Source of the DNA: Tulasnella sp. 424
Lineage: Eukaryota > Basidiomycota > Agaricomycetes > Cantharellales > Tulasnellaceae
Length of the DNA: 64,000 bases
Assembly (NCBI GenBank): GCA_019633425.1
Contig: WSUB01000016.1
Span: 310,001-374,000 of the forward strand
Reading direction: 5' to 3'
Positions 11,355-23,717 of this stretch are shown here, piece after piece. The position numbers and the translations under genes are program-made. How positions within the stretch are numbered: position 1 is the stretch's first letter; every line of letters begins with the position of its first letter. Under the pieces are notes generated by a model. It ran no database searches, had not been told where the DNA came from, and saw only the letters and a list, made by a program, of their open reading frames with translations.

Positions 11355-12816
11355 ATGGGCAAGGACTACTACGCGCTACTCGGTATTGATCGCAAGGCAG
11401 ACGATGAGGCCATTAAGAAGGCCTACAAGAAGATGGCACTCAAGGTTAGTATTCTCCATAGGATGCGCACCTCGAACATGCCATACTGACTCTCCCCCCT
11501 TACAGTGGCATCCTGATCGAAACAAAGGAAGCGAGGAAGCAAACCAGAAGTTTAAAGAGGTAGGTAGTTCAAGCTATATGCAGGGTCGTGCGAGCGCCAT
11601 GCTAAAAGTTGCATTTCTGCCTGACAGATCAGTGAAGCATTCGAAGTGCTATCAGACAAGAACAAACGCGAGATCTACGACCGCTTCGGTGAAGAAGGTC
11701 TGAAGGGCGGCGGAATGCCACCAGGTGGTGACTTCGGTGGCGATTTCGGTGGTGCCGACGCTGGGAGCAACCCCTTCGCAGGCGGCGGCTTCCCTGGAGG
11801 TACCACCTTCACCTTCACCTCTGGCGGGCCTGGTGGTAGAGGAGGACCAGGCTTCACACCGTCGGATCCTTCATTTATCTTTGAGTAAGTCGTGCGGCTA
11901 ACTCGTGCTTGGGTCGTTACTCGGTGCTGACCGTTTTCTCCTTATAGGCAATTCTTCAAGAGCAGCGGCCTTGGTGGCTTCGGTGGCCTAGGAGGCTTCC
12001 CCTCATTCGGGGACGACGACGATCATCACAGTTCGCCATTCGGCGGTGGTTCTCCGTTCGGCAGCTTCAAGATGGGAGGAATGCCCGGTGGGATGCATGG
12101 GATGCACGGTGGAATGCCTGGTGGAATGCCCGGTGGAATGCCTGGAATGAATGGCCATTCAAGACGAAGCCGACCAGCATCACCATCCACCGGACGACCT
12201 GCTGCTGCATCTCAGCCGCAGGAGATTGTTCGTCCGTTGAAGCTCACACTCGAGGAGCTGCGCAACGGAACAACGAAGAAGTTGAAGATTGGCAGGAAGT
12301 TGCTCAACGGGAAGCAAGAAGAAAGGTAAGCTCTTTATAAAGTGCTCTCTCGATCAGCTCCGAGTTCTAACTATTTTTTTCAGGGTGGTCGAGGTCAACG
12401 TCCTTCCAGGGTGGAAAGCTGGCACCAAAGCCAAATTCGACGGCGCAGGAAACGAAAACGAAGACGGCACATTCCAAACCGTAGTTTTCGTCGTTGAAGA
12501 AAAGCCGCACGACGTATTCACTCGTGACGGCGATGACCTACACGCCAAAGTTCGCCTACCTCTGGTCGACGCCCTTTGCGGTCCTTCAAAGCCGCCAACA
12601 ATCACCGGCCTGGACGGAAAGAGCCACACAATCCCCTTACCCTCGGGTGTCATTAAGCCAAACGTCCAGGCGAGGATAAAGGGTGAAGGCATGCCAAAGC
12701 GGAAGGAGGGTAAAGTGATTGGAAAGGGCGACCTGGTCGTGGATTGGGATATCGTCTTCCCTGATCGACTTGGCCCAGGGCAGAAAGAGGCCATTCGTCG
12801 AGGCCTCGCAGCATAG
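11355..12816 (+). CDS. SIS1: type II DnaJ (Hsp40) co-chaperone, Sis1/DNAJB1 type
   Basis: Co-chaperone that stimulates Hsp70 ATPase and hands over unfolded clients in cytosol and nucleus. Exons 11355-11444, 11506-11559, 11628-11884, 11948-12325 and 12384-12816 give 403 aa. The J domain starts [13 protein letters not shown] and has the HPD motif at the exon 2 start (WHPDRNKG). A long Gly/Phe region follows ([10 protein letters not shown]), then a Gly/Met region with repeated MPGGM units, then two beta-sandwich client-binding domains beginning [14 protein letters not shown]. No Cys-rich zinc domain is present, so it is type II. It ends [10 protein letters not shown] with no prenylation box. It converges on the BRCT gene (249 bp between stops). 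Confidence 0.93.
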
Positions 12817-13065
12817 ACGATCTCGTTCGTAATAATCCGGATTTCATAATTTCAATTTTGTATGTTGTAGCCTTCATATTCGGTTCTCATCTCAAATGCA
12901 TGTAATTTATCCCATTCTCGAGAGACTTACTTGATCTCGCACTTTTCAACAATGCTTAATATCACAGAAGACGCGTTTAACATAAAGAGGAAAATCGAGA
13001 GCAAGTTGCTCACACAATACAAAGCAAAGAATAAGCGTAAGGAAGTAGATCCTAATGACGTCCAA

Positions 13066-16000
13066 TCAAGCCCCAGAAACCGCCTTCCTACTCTTCCTAG
13101 GAAGTCTCCTACGTCGCTCGTCTTCAACAGCAACCGGCAGCTGGGGCGCCGTTTCTCCTTTAATCAGGGCCATGATCTTCATCTTCTGTGCTTTCTGAGC
13201 TGGATCTTCATACGAGACCAACATGCTATCTGGTCCCAGCTCCTCTTGCAGTTCGTCGAAGGCGGTTTCGGGCATGGTATGGATAGGTGGCACGAAGGAT
13301 GTTCCTAAACGGGCAGGAGATACTGAAGCTGACAGTCGAGTCCCATCCGCCATAGTCTAGAAACAAGGGCGAGTTAGTTTACTACCAGCAAACAGATGGT
13401 GGCGGGGTCATTGCATACCCGAGATCGAGCAGGTCGTTTTGATTTCTTCTTGGGAGGTTCAGCGTCCTGCTCTTGTTCCCCGGACGATCTCTTTCCCAGC
13501 ATTGCTGCTATTGCAGAACCCAATTGGGCGCTGCTGGACGATGCCGAAGGCGGGTTCGGACTTTGGGCCGCCGACGGTGAAGGTATGGAGACAGCCAATC
13601 TTTTGGAGGGAGAGACCGAAAGCAAACGGGGTGGTATACTAGTCGGCTCAAGCAACGTCGCTTTTGATGAGGATGGCTTAAGCGCGTTGTCTTCCTCAGT
13701 CTTGGGGTCTGATTTCCGTGATCCCGTCTCGCTGGGCGAAGCTAGCAAAATTTAAAAAAAAAATCAGCGAAAGGAGGTGCGACAACCTGGACAAACTCCC
13801 TCACTATTGGTGATGTCTGTGATTGGGCTTTGTTGCTTTGCGTCTTCTGTCTCGACGGTCTCTCCTTCAATTCGACCAGTGCGTGCAATCGCCCAAAGCC
13901 AGTCAAGATCAACGACTTCAACGTTCCAAGTCAGGGCTTTATCGTATTTCGCTCCTTCCCGACTAGGACATATCAGATGAGTGACTGTTTTTGAAAAGAG
14001 TTCGGGTACATTAATGCCTTCACGGGAAGAAAGTATTGTCAGCAACGGCAAATGGACCACAAATTCACGGTACAAGAAGAGCGTACCAAGCGCTCTGCAA
14101 ACTCTCTTCACCGTCGTCACTTGGGAGGAATCTAGACCAGAATAGCTCAGGCGAACAGACTGGGCACCTACAAAAGCCATGATGTTAGAGGGCAAGCCAT
14201 GCTTCCCAATTCGAATCCGTGACTTACCGGGAACAGGCGTGGCGATAGAAAGGGGTGTAAATCCAACTTGTTCGGACGCATCACATATTCTCTCCTCCCA
14301 TATCGAGTGTTCAACCCAACATTCTGTTCTGAACTTTGAGAAATGAGGGTCATCGGGACTGACGAATTGCGGCGCTCTGCGTAGGATATCGGGATTAGTC
14401 AAACTCCAAGGGATTCTATCGAATGGGTTTTACGAACTCGTGCAGGCGAACAATCACGTAGTCAATCTCATCCATCTTTTCGTCCGCATCGCGTATCACC
14501 GTGCCTCCATTATCTTCGAGTGCCTTCACAGCGACATCGCGAGCTGCCTGACCAAACGTTCGGAACTTCAAACCGGCGAACACTTTCACCTCTCCCGTTA
14601 GGTCAGCTGCGAGCCTCCCGGTCGCTTTGGTTTGTGGAGGTCGTCGAACCGTATTCGATGGTGCCGCGAAAGCTAATTCCCGAGATGACTTCATCTTCGC
14701 CAAGTACGAAGGCCTTTGAGCAACTTCTCCATCTCCATTGTTCGCTGATCCAGCGACTGGAGGTTCACCACCAACGTCATCTTCATCCTCCGTCTCATCT
14801 CCAGCTGCGATCCTCCGCGGCCTTGCAACCGCCTTGCCCTTGCCCTTCGAATCACTGGAGCCTGCCTTGGCATCAAAGACGATGTCCGCCCATAAACGAT
14901 TTCCAAGGACGTCTTTTGGACGTGTCGGATGGTCTCGTCGGATCTGGGCAATCTCGGGTTGCTCCTCTCCATTGACCGTCAGAGTCTCTCGCGTGCTTCC
15001 GCTGGATTGAGCGAGCCGGCTTGGACCTGGATCAGCCGAGGATTTGTGCAAGGAACTTGAACCGGTAGGCCTCTGTGTAGATGTAGCGCAACCTAGGAAG
15101 GAAGGTGGGTCGAAGAATGGCGCTTCCTCGGCCTGGAGCTCCGGAGGGATCTTCCGTGAAGGACGAGGACTTTCGATGCGGTAGTTTGCTTCATCCCATT
15201 TCCCTATGATCAATGCGGGGTATTAGGCACAATCCCATCCGAGCACACGTTCTGGTCGGAATCCCCGTTCACCCAAAGGACGTGGTAACCAAAAACCCTC
15301 TTACCTTTCCAATCAATAGAATCCAAAAGCCACTCCTCCCAAACCATCTGTATTACAGTTTGCAAACCAGACTTCTTCCGCTCCGCATTCGCCCCTTTGG
15401 CCCATTTGACTTTTTCGCTGTCGTTCGCGGCTGAATCGGTGGCACAGCAGACAACGAGATGCGTGACGTTGTGATTTAATTGTTTGGAATATGAGCCGCC
15501 GTGTCGTTGAATAAGTTTAGCGAGCTCGGTACGGCGGGTTGCTGTGTTTTTTCAGTTGTTGAAGCGATCATGGTTTGGGGAGGAAGTGGGATGTTTGTTA
15601 CGTCAATTCCGAAGTTGAAGTAAACTCGGAGAAAGGGAGAAAAGTTGACCGACGTACCATCGTTCTCCCCAGTAATGGCAACTCTAAGTCCTATAAACGA
15701 TGGTAGGCGATGTCTTTCAATTGTCTAGAGTGAGGACGGTCAGCACCATGGTGGCGACGGGACGTGTGTGGACCCGCGTGTGGTATGACGGAACGTACCT
15801 CCTTCAACGTCACGATTTCACCATTCTGCCAACGCGTATAAGTATCTGCCACCCATTTGGAGCTCATTATAGGTATGCTGCGCTCCAAGGCACACTACAG
15901 AGGTTCCTTTTAGTTCATTGCGCATGCCGAGAGATTTCCAAGTTTCCCAACCTGATACTTGGCACTCCCAGAACCATCCGCAATCAAATGTGTTACTGTG

Positions 16001-16339
16001 ACCGTGAAATCTTTGCTAGTTGTAGCACCGAGGATCTTGGCTTGCTCAAATAGTACGGTCTAAAATGAGACAATGGCAAGAACCAGCTAAGCTGCTCGAA
16101 ATTCCCATATTTCACGCTGGACCAGCTCGCACGACCCATACCTTGTCCTTGATTCCAGTACAACATAACACGAGCCCATCCAAAGGCGGCTTCGTGTCGT
16201 TCGTCGACGTCTCTCCAAGTGGGTCGTGTTCCTCATTGTCACTATATGAATCTTCGATGCGACGCTTGGAAGACGCGTTTGAGGGAACGGCTTTGAGTTT
16301 CACTCCGGGTACTTTCGTTGAACCGCGACTTTTGGGCAT
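13066..16339 (-). CDS. Dpb11/Rad4(Cut5)/TopBP1 homologue with four BRCT domains
   Basis: Scaffold that links CDK phosphorylation to replication start and activates the Mec1/ATR checkpoint. Eleven exons (16339-16142, 16059-15952, 15894-15799, 15724-15658, 15541-15305, 15203-14438, 14376-14228, 14167-14087, 14017-13787, 13741-13419, 13356-13066) give 848 aa in phase. BRCT1 starts at LDGLVLCCTGI. BRCT2 follows directly (FIGLRVAITGEND ... EEWLLDSIDWK). A charged linker is followed by BRCT3 (EVKVFAGLKFRTFG ... TECWVEHSIWEERICD) and BRCT4 (GINVPELFSKTVTHLICPS ... DLDWLWAIARTG). A Lys/Arg-rich stretch (EPPKKKSKRPARS) near the C terminus could be a nuclear signal. The tail VSYEDPAQKAQKMKIMALIKG is probably conserved among fungal homologues (inference). 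The start MPKSRGST is chosen; an in-frame upstream ATG at 16429 is possible. Confidence 0.9.
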
Positions 16340-16697
16340 GTGTTCCTTGTAGGTATTACTAGATACGGATGTAGAGGAGACTAGTAGGTTGTAGAGAGCG
16401 TGGTGTGACGCGAAAACGGATGGGGACAAGGGAGTGGGAGGTCACGGACGATGATCGTTTGTTATTGGACTGACGCGTCAACAAGCCAACAAGTCGCGTT
16501 CTCTCCTTTCGACGACGCACCTCGACCCGAGACACACACACACACAAGAATCAAAAAGAAAGCAGTGACACTACAAAACAGCGTCGAATTCAGAATGATA
16601 TGTTACTACAAAAAGGGGGTCTGAGTGGGGTGGTGCGATACATAGATGCCGATGAATGTTGGTTTTGTAACAAATACAATGTCAAGAGTCCGTTCTG
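16340..16697. other. intergenic, upstream of the BRCT gene
   Basis: 358 bp between the BRCT gene start and the stop of the TMEM69-like gene, both on the minus strand. It should hold the BRCT promoter and the terminator of the other gene. A CA-repeat-like stretch (CACACACACACA) lies at about 16533-16545. Nothing else is evident. Confidence 0.5.
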
Positions 16698-18249
16698 TCA
16701 AACCTTTTCAGAGGCAGCCTGGCTCTTGGAATCAGTGTCTGCCTTGATCTCTCCGCCTCTTCCTTCTTTCTGTTCTTCATGCTTGACCATCTGGTCCTTC
16801 GAGGCGCTCTCGACGTGTTCCTTGGCAGACTCCTCTCCGTCGTCGGACTCCTCAGCGGCCTCGTCGGCCTTGTGCTTGAGCATCACGTAGTACGTCTCAC
16901 CCTCGACGGTCTCGAGCTCGCCGAGGTTCTCGGAGCTTCCGGAGAACTTTCCTGCCGCGGTGAGGTGCTCAGGAGTGTTGGAGGATGCTGGGAGGGTGGT
17001 GTCAGAGAGGAACATGGTGTCCTCGATGACGGGGTTTAGGTAGGGTTGGGCCCAGAGGGTGGTGAGGATGCAACTACCGATAAGGATAGATAGATAGAAT
17101 CGGTACTGAGAGTACCATACGGGGGCTTTAAAGGAAAGATGATGGGTAACAATTAGTAAAACATCTCTCGTCAAGAAGCAGACCAGGTCAATACTCACTC
17201 CAACCAGCGAGTGTGACACGCATGTCAGCGTACCACTGCAACATTGAAATTTTACCATGATCAGTACATTTCCCAGGTGATATGCGTACGATGACCTTAC
17301 CATAGCGCTGAATCCGACCCATTGCGCAACGAGCGCGAGGGTGGGGTCCAATGCCAATGTGGACCACGCGAAGGCGACAGGAGCGGCGCCAAGGGCAAGC
17401 CGGCGGTAACCTGATACAGTATAATTAGTGTCGGGAGACACCAACCACCAACCCAGTGCACCACGACACACCTTTATAGCCACCATAGCCAGTAAACTCC
17501 ATGCCCCAATGCAGCGCACCCAAAAAGCTGAGAAGGACAGCGCCGTAGGTAACTTGGACTTGCGTGGCAGCTTCCAACACGCTCATGGCAGTGTCGAAAT
17601 CAACACGCGCGGCATGTCCCGAAGCCAGTAAACCTGCGACTCGTGCCGAGTACAAGGTTGAGGCAGCCGTTCCGAGATAGGGCAAGGCACCTGTGGGTAA
17701 CACGTAAGAACTCCGAGAACCGGCGAATAGTGATGGAGGAAGCGAACTAACCTGCAAGGCCCGTGATCAAGATTGGTTTTGGTACTTCCGCTGCGTAACC
17801 CGCGGTGATATCGCTCTAAGAAATGCCGCAGGTCAGCCGACCCAGGCCTGATATGTGAAGGAGCGAGGTGGGGAAAGGAAGGACGGAGAGTTACGCACAA
17901 AGCCGTCATATTCATGGGCAGATTTACGGAAATTGGCAGCAGCGATAATGTTGGCTAGTTCCTGGCCGATGCCCCTTGCCTCTTCACGAGCGTTTTGAAG
18001 AGCATGGGGGAGATCCTCACTGGCGGGACGACCTGCAACGCTGGATGCGGTTCCGCGCTTGAGCTGGAGGGCGACGAGAGCGAAGGCTGTTGGTGGTTTT
18101 CTGAGCTGGATGGATGATGATGCTTTGGGGAAAGTGGTAGGGTTACGGAGGAAGGTAGAGGCAGGTCGAGTTAGTGAAGGCACGAAGCCTGGGGTTGGAC
18201 GGAGGGTGGGGGTGAGGCGGACGGAGCGGAAGAGACCAGCACGGAGCAT
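16698..18249 (-). CDS. mitochondrial DUF3429 / TMEM69-like membrane protein
   Basis: Exons 18249-17899, 17815-17752, 17690-17472, 17410-17301, 17235-17199 and 17125-16698 give 402 aa. The N terminus (MLRAGLFRSVRLTPTLRP) is Arg/Ser-rich without acidic residues, as in a mitochondrial presequence. The core has about five hydrophobic segments with the family motifs ITGLAGALPYLGTA, FLGALHWGMEF and WYADMRVTLAGW. Human TMEM69 is the known relative; the molecular role is not established. The C-terminal ~110 residues are unusually acidic and Glu/Lys-rich (EEQKEGRGGEIKADTDSKS). The gene is divergent from the carrier gene at 19036, also mitochondrial. Confidence 0.8.
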
Positions 18250-19035
18250 GGTTGGGGGAGAGTAGAGAACGAGGGGAGGAGGAGGAAAAGGGGAGTCAGA
18301 GGGGATGATGAAGAGTGTGGATACATGATGCAAGGTTGGACGTTTTTTATAGGAATTGGAGGGACGGGCAGAATCGTGACATGGATTGCTATCAAAGTTG
18401 ATGTCATTGGGTGCCACAATGCTGACATAATATCACCCCTCTAGATATCGGGATGAGACGGTGTTTTTACCCACAGGTCAAGGCACTTCTCGGGTTACCC
18501 CGATTCGAGCACGCTAAGCGAAGGGATACCAGGAACACAGACTACACGTATCGCACCATTCCACACAAAAGCCTCCTCCGAACCTTCCCGTATAAGAAAA
18601 ATTCACCATCAATCCATGGGGGCGGTGGGGACGATGGAGTGGATCCACCGGGCCGTGTCCCTCCCTGAGCAAATTGAGCCAAATGTTCAATATCCAATGG
18701 TCAGACGACAATTTCCACGAAGCGGCCATTCACTAACCGACCTTTGTGATTGAAAACATCTTGACCCCCGGATTGCTCGGGTATCTAATCTCTCTTCTAC
18801 GTTTCCAACCTTTTACTCCAGCTTTTCATATCAACTTGACCCAAATTTTCAAGTTCAACGGATCTTCCACCCAATCACGTGCAATCCATTGAAGTTCCGA
18901 CTGCCTGCGTGACGTCGCCTCCCACCCGGGCTTATCCTTGGACTTCCGACCACCTTTAACCAGCCACCGCCACTTGGGGATTCATTTCACTATTCTCCCG
19001 CATTTCAAGCTACTTTATAGGCAGTGAAGGATTGC
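18250..19035. promoter_or_regulatory. divergent promoter of two mitochondrial-protein genes
   Basis: 786 bp between oppositely directed starts. Seen by eye: CCAAT at 18871-18875, an E-box CACGTG at 18876-18881 and a CRE-like TGACGTC at about 18910-18916, all 120-165 bp before the carrier ATG. Co-regulation is only suggested by the layout. Confidence 0.45.
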
Positions 19036-20287
19036 ATGAGCTCTTCCCATGCCCTTCACCGCGACAAGCAAAGCTGGGACTACATTATTCGCTCCGGACT
19101 TGCAGGCGGAATCGCGGGATGTGTGGTGAGTAATTCCTCCCCCCCTTCCAATTGCATCCTTCCCCACAATATCTAACGAGCCTTGGTTTCCTCCAGGCTA
19201 AGACCGCTATTGCACCGCTCGACAGAGTGAAGATCCTGTTCCAAGCTTCAAATCCCGAGTTCCAGAAATATTCCGGATCATGGACGGGAATGTTTCGCGC
19301 CGCAAGAGTAATCCAGAAGGAGAGTGGATTCCGAGGACTCTTGCAGGGTCACTCCGCGACACTTTTGCGGGTCTTTCCTTACGCCGCCATAAAATTCGTT
19401 GCATATGATCAACTTCATAATGTGAGTTTCTTAAGGGAGCTTGGGCGTGCCGTAGCTTCGGCCAACCTGCTAACCTCGGATTTCCCGGAAACTCAGTTAT
19501 TAATGCCTACTAGAGAGCGTGAAACCTCGCTCAGGAGATTCGTAGCTGGTGCTGGAGCTGGTGAGTACCACCCCGAGCCCCAATCTCGTCATCAAGACCG
19601 TTTACCAACTTTCCGGCTCCCTCTCTAGGCGCTACATCTGTCCTCTTCACCTACCCACTTGAGCTCGTCCGAGTCCGACTCGCCTACCAAACTAGAGAAA
19701 CGACAACCGACCCTTCTTCCTCTTCTTCAAAACCGTTCCGTCCCTCTCTCCGACGAGCCATTCAAACCATTTACCGCGAAGGCGACGGTCTCCGAGCATT
19801 ATCAACCTCACCGCCCCCAGCACGACTCACAACAGCCCAAGCAGCCCCCCAAAGCTTCCTCTTCACGCACTTCCCTGTCCTCAAATTCTATCGCGGCTTT
19901 ATCGTCACCCTCATCGGAATCATACCATACGCCGGCACCTCGTTCCTCGTATACGGTTCCCTCCGATCGTTAGTGTACGACCGACCGCCCGGAGCACCCA
20001 AAGTCAAACGCTCAGCACCAGTTGACCTCAGTCTCGGTGCTCTGGCGGGATTGATCTCCCAGACCGTTTCGTATCCTTTCGAAATCGTACGGAGGAGGAT
20101 GCAAGTTGGAGGTTTGGTCCGTCCAGGTGGATGGGTCGGATGGCGAGAAACGGTTGTGGATATTTGGAAGACGAGAGGGTTCAGAGGATTTTACGTTGGG
20201 TTGAGCATAGGTTATGTTAAAGTGGTGCCTATGACCGCCATCAGCTACATGGTATGGGAGTGGTCGAAGGGAGTTTTAGGCGTATGA
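19036..20287 (+). CDS. LEU5: mitochondrial carrier, Leu5/SLC25A42-like (CoA) transporter
   Basis: Inner-membrane solute carrier. Exons 19036-19125, 19197-19421, 19497-19560 and 19629-20287 give 345 aa with the three-fold repeat. The signature motifs are [10 protein letters not shown] in repeat 1, [10 protein letters not shown] in repeat 2 and [10 protein letters not shown] in repeat 3. Start [21 protein letters not shown] matches the coenzyme A transporter group (yeast Leu5, human SLC25A42). Assignment to CoA transport rests on overall resemblance; a close carrier of other nucleotides cannot be excluded. Repeat 2 has a Ser/Pro-rich insert ([11 protein letters not shown]). It converges on the helicase gene (278 bp between stops). 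Confidence 0.85.
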
Positions 20288-20565
20288 GGAGAAACGATCG
20301 AGTTCCGCCGGTGTTACGTTCATCGAAAACAGTCACGCTATCTTTTGTATCATTAATATTACTGCACATTTGCTGCCAAGCAAACTATCGCTTCCTTTTT
20401 TGCTGAGCTTACTGCGGCAGCTTAGAGCCATGCCGCAAATGAGTACCCGGGCAGTCACCCAAGATTCAAATCGTAAAGTAGTGATGAGGCGTGGGTCACA
20501 AAGTGAATTCCTGTTTCAGCCCCTTGAGAGCAGCCTAAGAGGGCCTTCGTCAGTTTATCCGTTCT

Positions 20566-23506
20566 TTAATACCGCTCCTCGAACGGCCGTACCTCGTAAA
20601 GCGGCTGTAGCGACTGCATCTTGCTGGCAGCTGGCTTCACTCTTTCCAAAATCTTCCAACGGCCTTGACCCTTCATCATCTCTTTGAAATGACGAACCTG
20701 TTGCAAATGTCCTTCAATTTTAGTGACCAAGGATAACATGCCCCCCATACGAGAACTTACCTCTTGGTTCTCGGCCAAGGTCCACGCGTCACCTTTACGG
20801 CCTGCTCGCGCTGTTCGTCCGACACGATGAACGTATCGTCGCATGTCCAGTGGAACGTCATAATTGACCACATGCGCGACGTTCGATATGTCGATACCAC
20901 GAGACATCAAGTCCGAACAGACCAGCCTACGAAAATGCGGGGTACCCAAGAATTACCGTCTGGGAATTGACTTGGCTTGATGAAAAACGAATACTCACAT
21001 GTGTACCTCCCCTTTGGTAAATTGGGAGAGAAGAGAACGACGGTCGGACGCAGAAAGGTCGCTGGAGAACGCTCGAATGACAAGGGACTTTGGCGTGGAG
21101 TCGTCCGACGTATCCATAGCATCTCCCGAACGACTCTCGTGCCTCGCCGTTTCGAATAACTCGAACAGACGAACCAACCGAGTGGTCGATTCGGTGGATT
21201 TGGTGAACACGAGTGCATTGGTAATGCCGTGGAACACGACAAGGTAGAACAACGCGAGAGGTTTCAGAGAAGATTCCATAGACAACCAGCGTTCCTGGAG
21301 AATTGGGCAGTATTGTTAGGAGGCTCAATACCGCAGGCGTGTCTGGAGAAGCTTACTGAGAGGGTTTGTGGCAGGGCAAACTGTTCGCTCCCTTCCATCT
21401 CTGGTCTCATGGCCTCATCCACTGCCTCTCCCGTCTCCTTGCTTACGCTCTTCACGACAAAGTACTTCGGCTTCCGGAGCTGTAATGCGGCAATCTTCTC
21501 GGGGTCTTGTGTCAGTGTAGCGGAGAAAAGCAGTTTCTGGCATGAAGACGCTTTAGGTTCGTCAAAGGAAGTCGTGATCCTACTGCGCGTCGTTCCAGAG
21601 ATAGCGTGCCACGTTGGGGCGACGGCGTCAGGGTATGGGATAGTTAACGAAGAATTCCATGGAGAGGTGGGCGGCGTTGGAATTGATAGAGGTGGTTCAA
21701 GGGCAGAGAGAACTCGAGGAAGCCATTCCTGGAAGGATTGCGCGATGAGCCGATCCGCTTCGTCTATAACCTGCGGTTTAACTGTCAGAACATTGAAAAT
21801 ATCCAATTACAACTTTCGTACTAAGCACTCACAAGGAACCGAAGGTGCTGCAAGGTGAAGTTCGGTGTTCCACTGAGGTGGTCGATAAGTCGACCAGGCG
21901 TGCACACCAATATGTCGACCTTGCTAGAGCCACCTTTTAAACTGAGACGGGAGACCATAAAATCAGTTAACGTAAGACTTTGCACTAGTGGAAGGTTTGT
22001 TCGACGAACATCTGTTCAGTCTCAGCTACAAGCTGTGTCTGCTCATGCGAGAACGAATGCTGTCCGGTAACGAGCGCCATCTGTTGAACCGGGCTGTAAA
22101 CAACTTTAGCCGACAGCTGATCAGGAAATGCAAACCTTCAGATGTCTGCCCCTCCCCACAGATTCCAATGTATCGTAGACCTGGGCAGCTAACTCTCTTG
22201 TCGGAAGCACAATCAATGCTCTAAGTCGCGTGATGACCCTTGTGGAGAGAATCTGTTCGGCCAAACGTGAGTTCAAGACCTGGCGAGACACGTTGAGGTA
22301 GCGACTGACCTCTATAATGGGAACCGCGTATGCTAAGGTCTTTCCGCTCCCAGTAGGTGCGGAGACACAGACATCTCTAGGAGGATCATAGGGTCGGTAT
22401 AGTGGCGCTGAAAGGCTTGCCGAGGTTCCTTCTTTGAGCAGGAAGGGGAGGAGTGCGGTTTGAACTAGGGAAACGACGACGTGCCAAGTCAGCTATATGC
22501 GAGTCCAAAGAGCAACTGATCCCATTACCCGCAAATAGCTCGGTGATGTCGAGCTCTCCTAACCGTTTTCTCATCCGCTTCGACAGCCCAAACTCGTCTA
22601 CATCTGTGTCCTCCGTCCGGCTATCGTCTGGTGGGTTTAATGGCAACGTAATTGCGGCCTCCACAATTTCAGCTTGAGCGAGAGCTTTGTCCAGACCCTG
22701 TCTGTATAAAACAAATGCGCTTGGTGCTCGAGGCTTCCGTGGGCGGGGAAAGGATGGGAGGAAGCCCGATGCAGGCTCATCTAGGTCTTGTTCCAATGGC
22801 TGAACTGGCTCTTCTTCCATCGGTTCATCGTCTCCGGAGCCATCGTTGTCCTTAGGATCATGAGCTTCGACAAATGCTACTTTTCGTCGCTTCTTTGGCC
22901 TTTTCTCCTCGAAAACATCTTCCATCGCCACATCCTCCAAGGTCTCACCTCCTTGCCCGATTACGATCTGTTCTTGTTTGCCTTCTGCTGGATGAACAAC
23001 GGTGGCTTCTTCAGCAGCCCGCCGGGCCTTTTTCTTCTCTTTCTTCCTCCTTCTTCGAGCTTCGTCGTCTTCTGTAGTACCTCGGACTTCGTCAATAACC
23101 TCCTCTTCAGCTTCAACCGCAATGATTCCATCGCCAGATAGGTTAATCGGGTTGGATTGTTGATCATCGTTGGGAGCTTCCTTCGTCCGACGTGCAGCAC
23201 GCTTCTCCCGCTTAATCCGCTTCCTTTCAGCCCTTTCTTCATCAGACGTCGGCACCGGAGCAGTGAAAGTTACAGGTTCTGGTGGTGGTGTTGATATGGG
23301 TTCATCATCCAATATTCCAGTGAACTGAACTGCTGCAACGGGCTCAGAATCTACTTGCTGAACTATCGGCCGTGCCTTGTCGGCTAGCCCTCGCTCTTTC
23401 CTACGCTTCGCAAAGATAGCTTTTGCTTTCTGGTGAACGAGACGTCAATCGAGGTTTCTGTTGGCCGGATTAGAGGGCCGTTACCCACCGCTTCCTTCGT
23501 CCCCAT
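20566..23506 (-). CDS. DBP6: DEAD-box RNA helicase, Dbp6/DDX51 type
   Basis: Nucleolar ATP-dependent helicase for early 60S ribosome assembly. Ten exons (23506-23489, 23429-22529, 22464-22310, 22252-22136, 22080-22010, 21941-21833, 21770-21357, 21294-20999, 20926-20761, 20697-20566) give 792 aa. The N-terminal third is rich in Lys/Arg and acidic runs, as in nucleolar factors. Helicase motifs in order: APTGSGKT (I), LPTRELA (Ia), TPGRL (Ib), VIDEADRL (II; Asp-Glu-Ala-Asp intact), FSATLT (III), FTKS (IV), SRGIDI (V), [10 protein letters not shown] (VI). A Pro/Ser insert lies between motifs II and III, typical of the Dbp6 group. The first exon is only 18 nt; the start MGTKEA is the best available but could be extended upstream. 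Confidence 0.9.
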
Positions 23507-23717
23507 CGGTAGTTCAAAGAAAATATCCGCGATTGTTGTTGTTTGCGCGGGTTTTGGCGCTCCTAATCAATCGGCTGATAGAGCTGGTACTTACGAATGA
23601 TTATAGCTGCTATTTGTAATTACATGATAATACTAAGTGCACGGTGTCCAAGCAGAAGCAGGAGCATTGCTCCCGGGCGGGGCGCGATGCAGCGCCAACG
23701 ATGAAGCCAACACGCCC

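Noticed and set aside
11675..11857. Minus-strand open frame rich in Pro/Lys inside the DnaJ gene
   Set aside because: It is the antisense reading of the Gly/Phe region; the plus-strand gene explains the sequence fully.
12354..12794. Minus-strand frame of 146 codons
   Set aside because: Antisense of the DnaJ client-binding domains; no domain or splice support.
13370..14440. Suspected frameshift in the BRCT gene near 14402-14440
   Set aside because: A GTTCGT donor at 14437 and the acceptor at 14378-14377 give an ordinary 61-nt intron in phase, restoring BRCT3.
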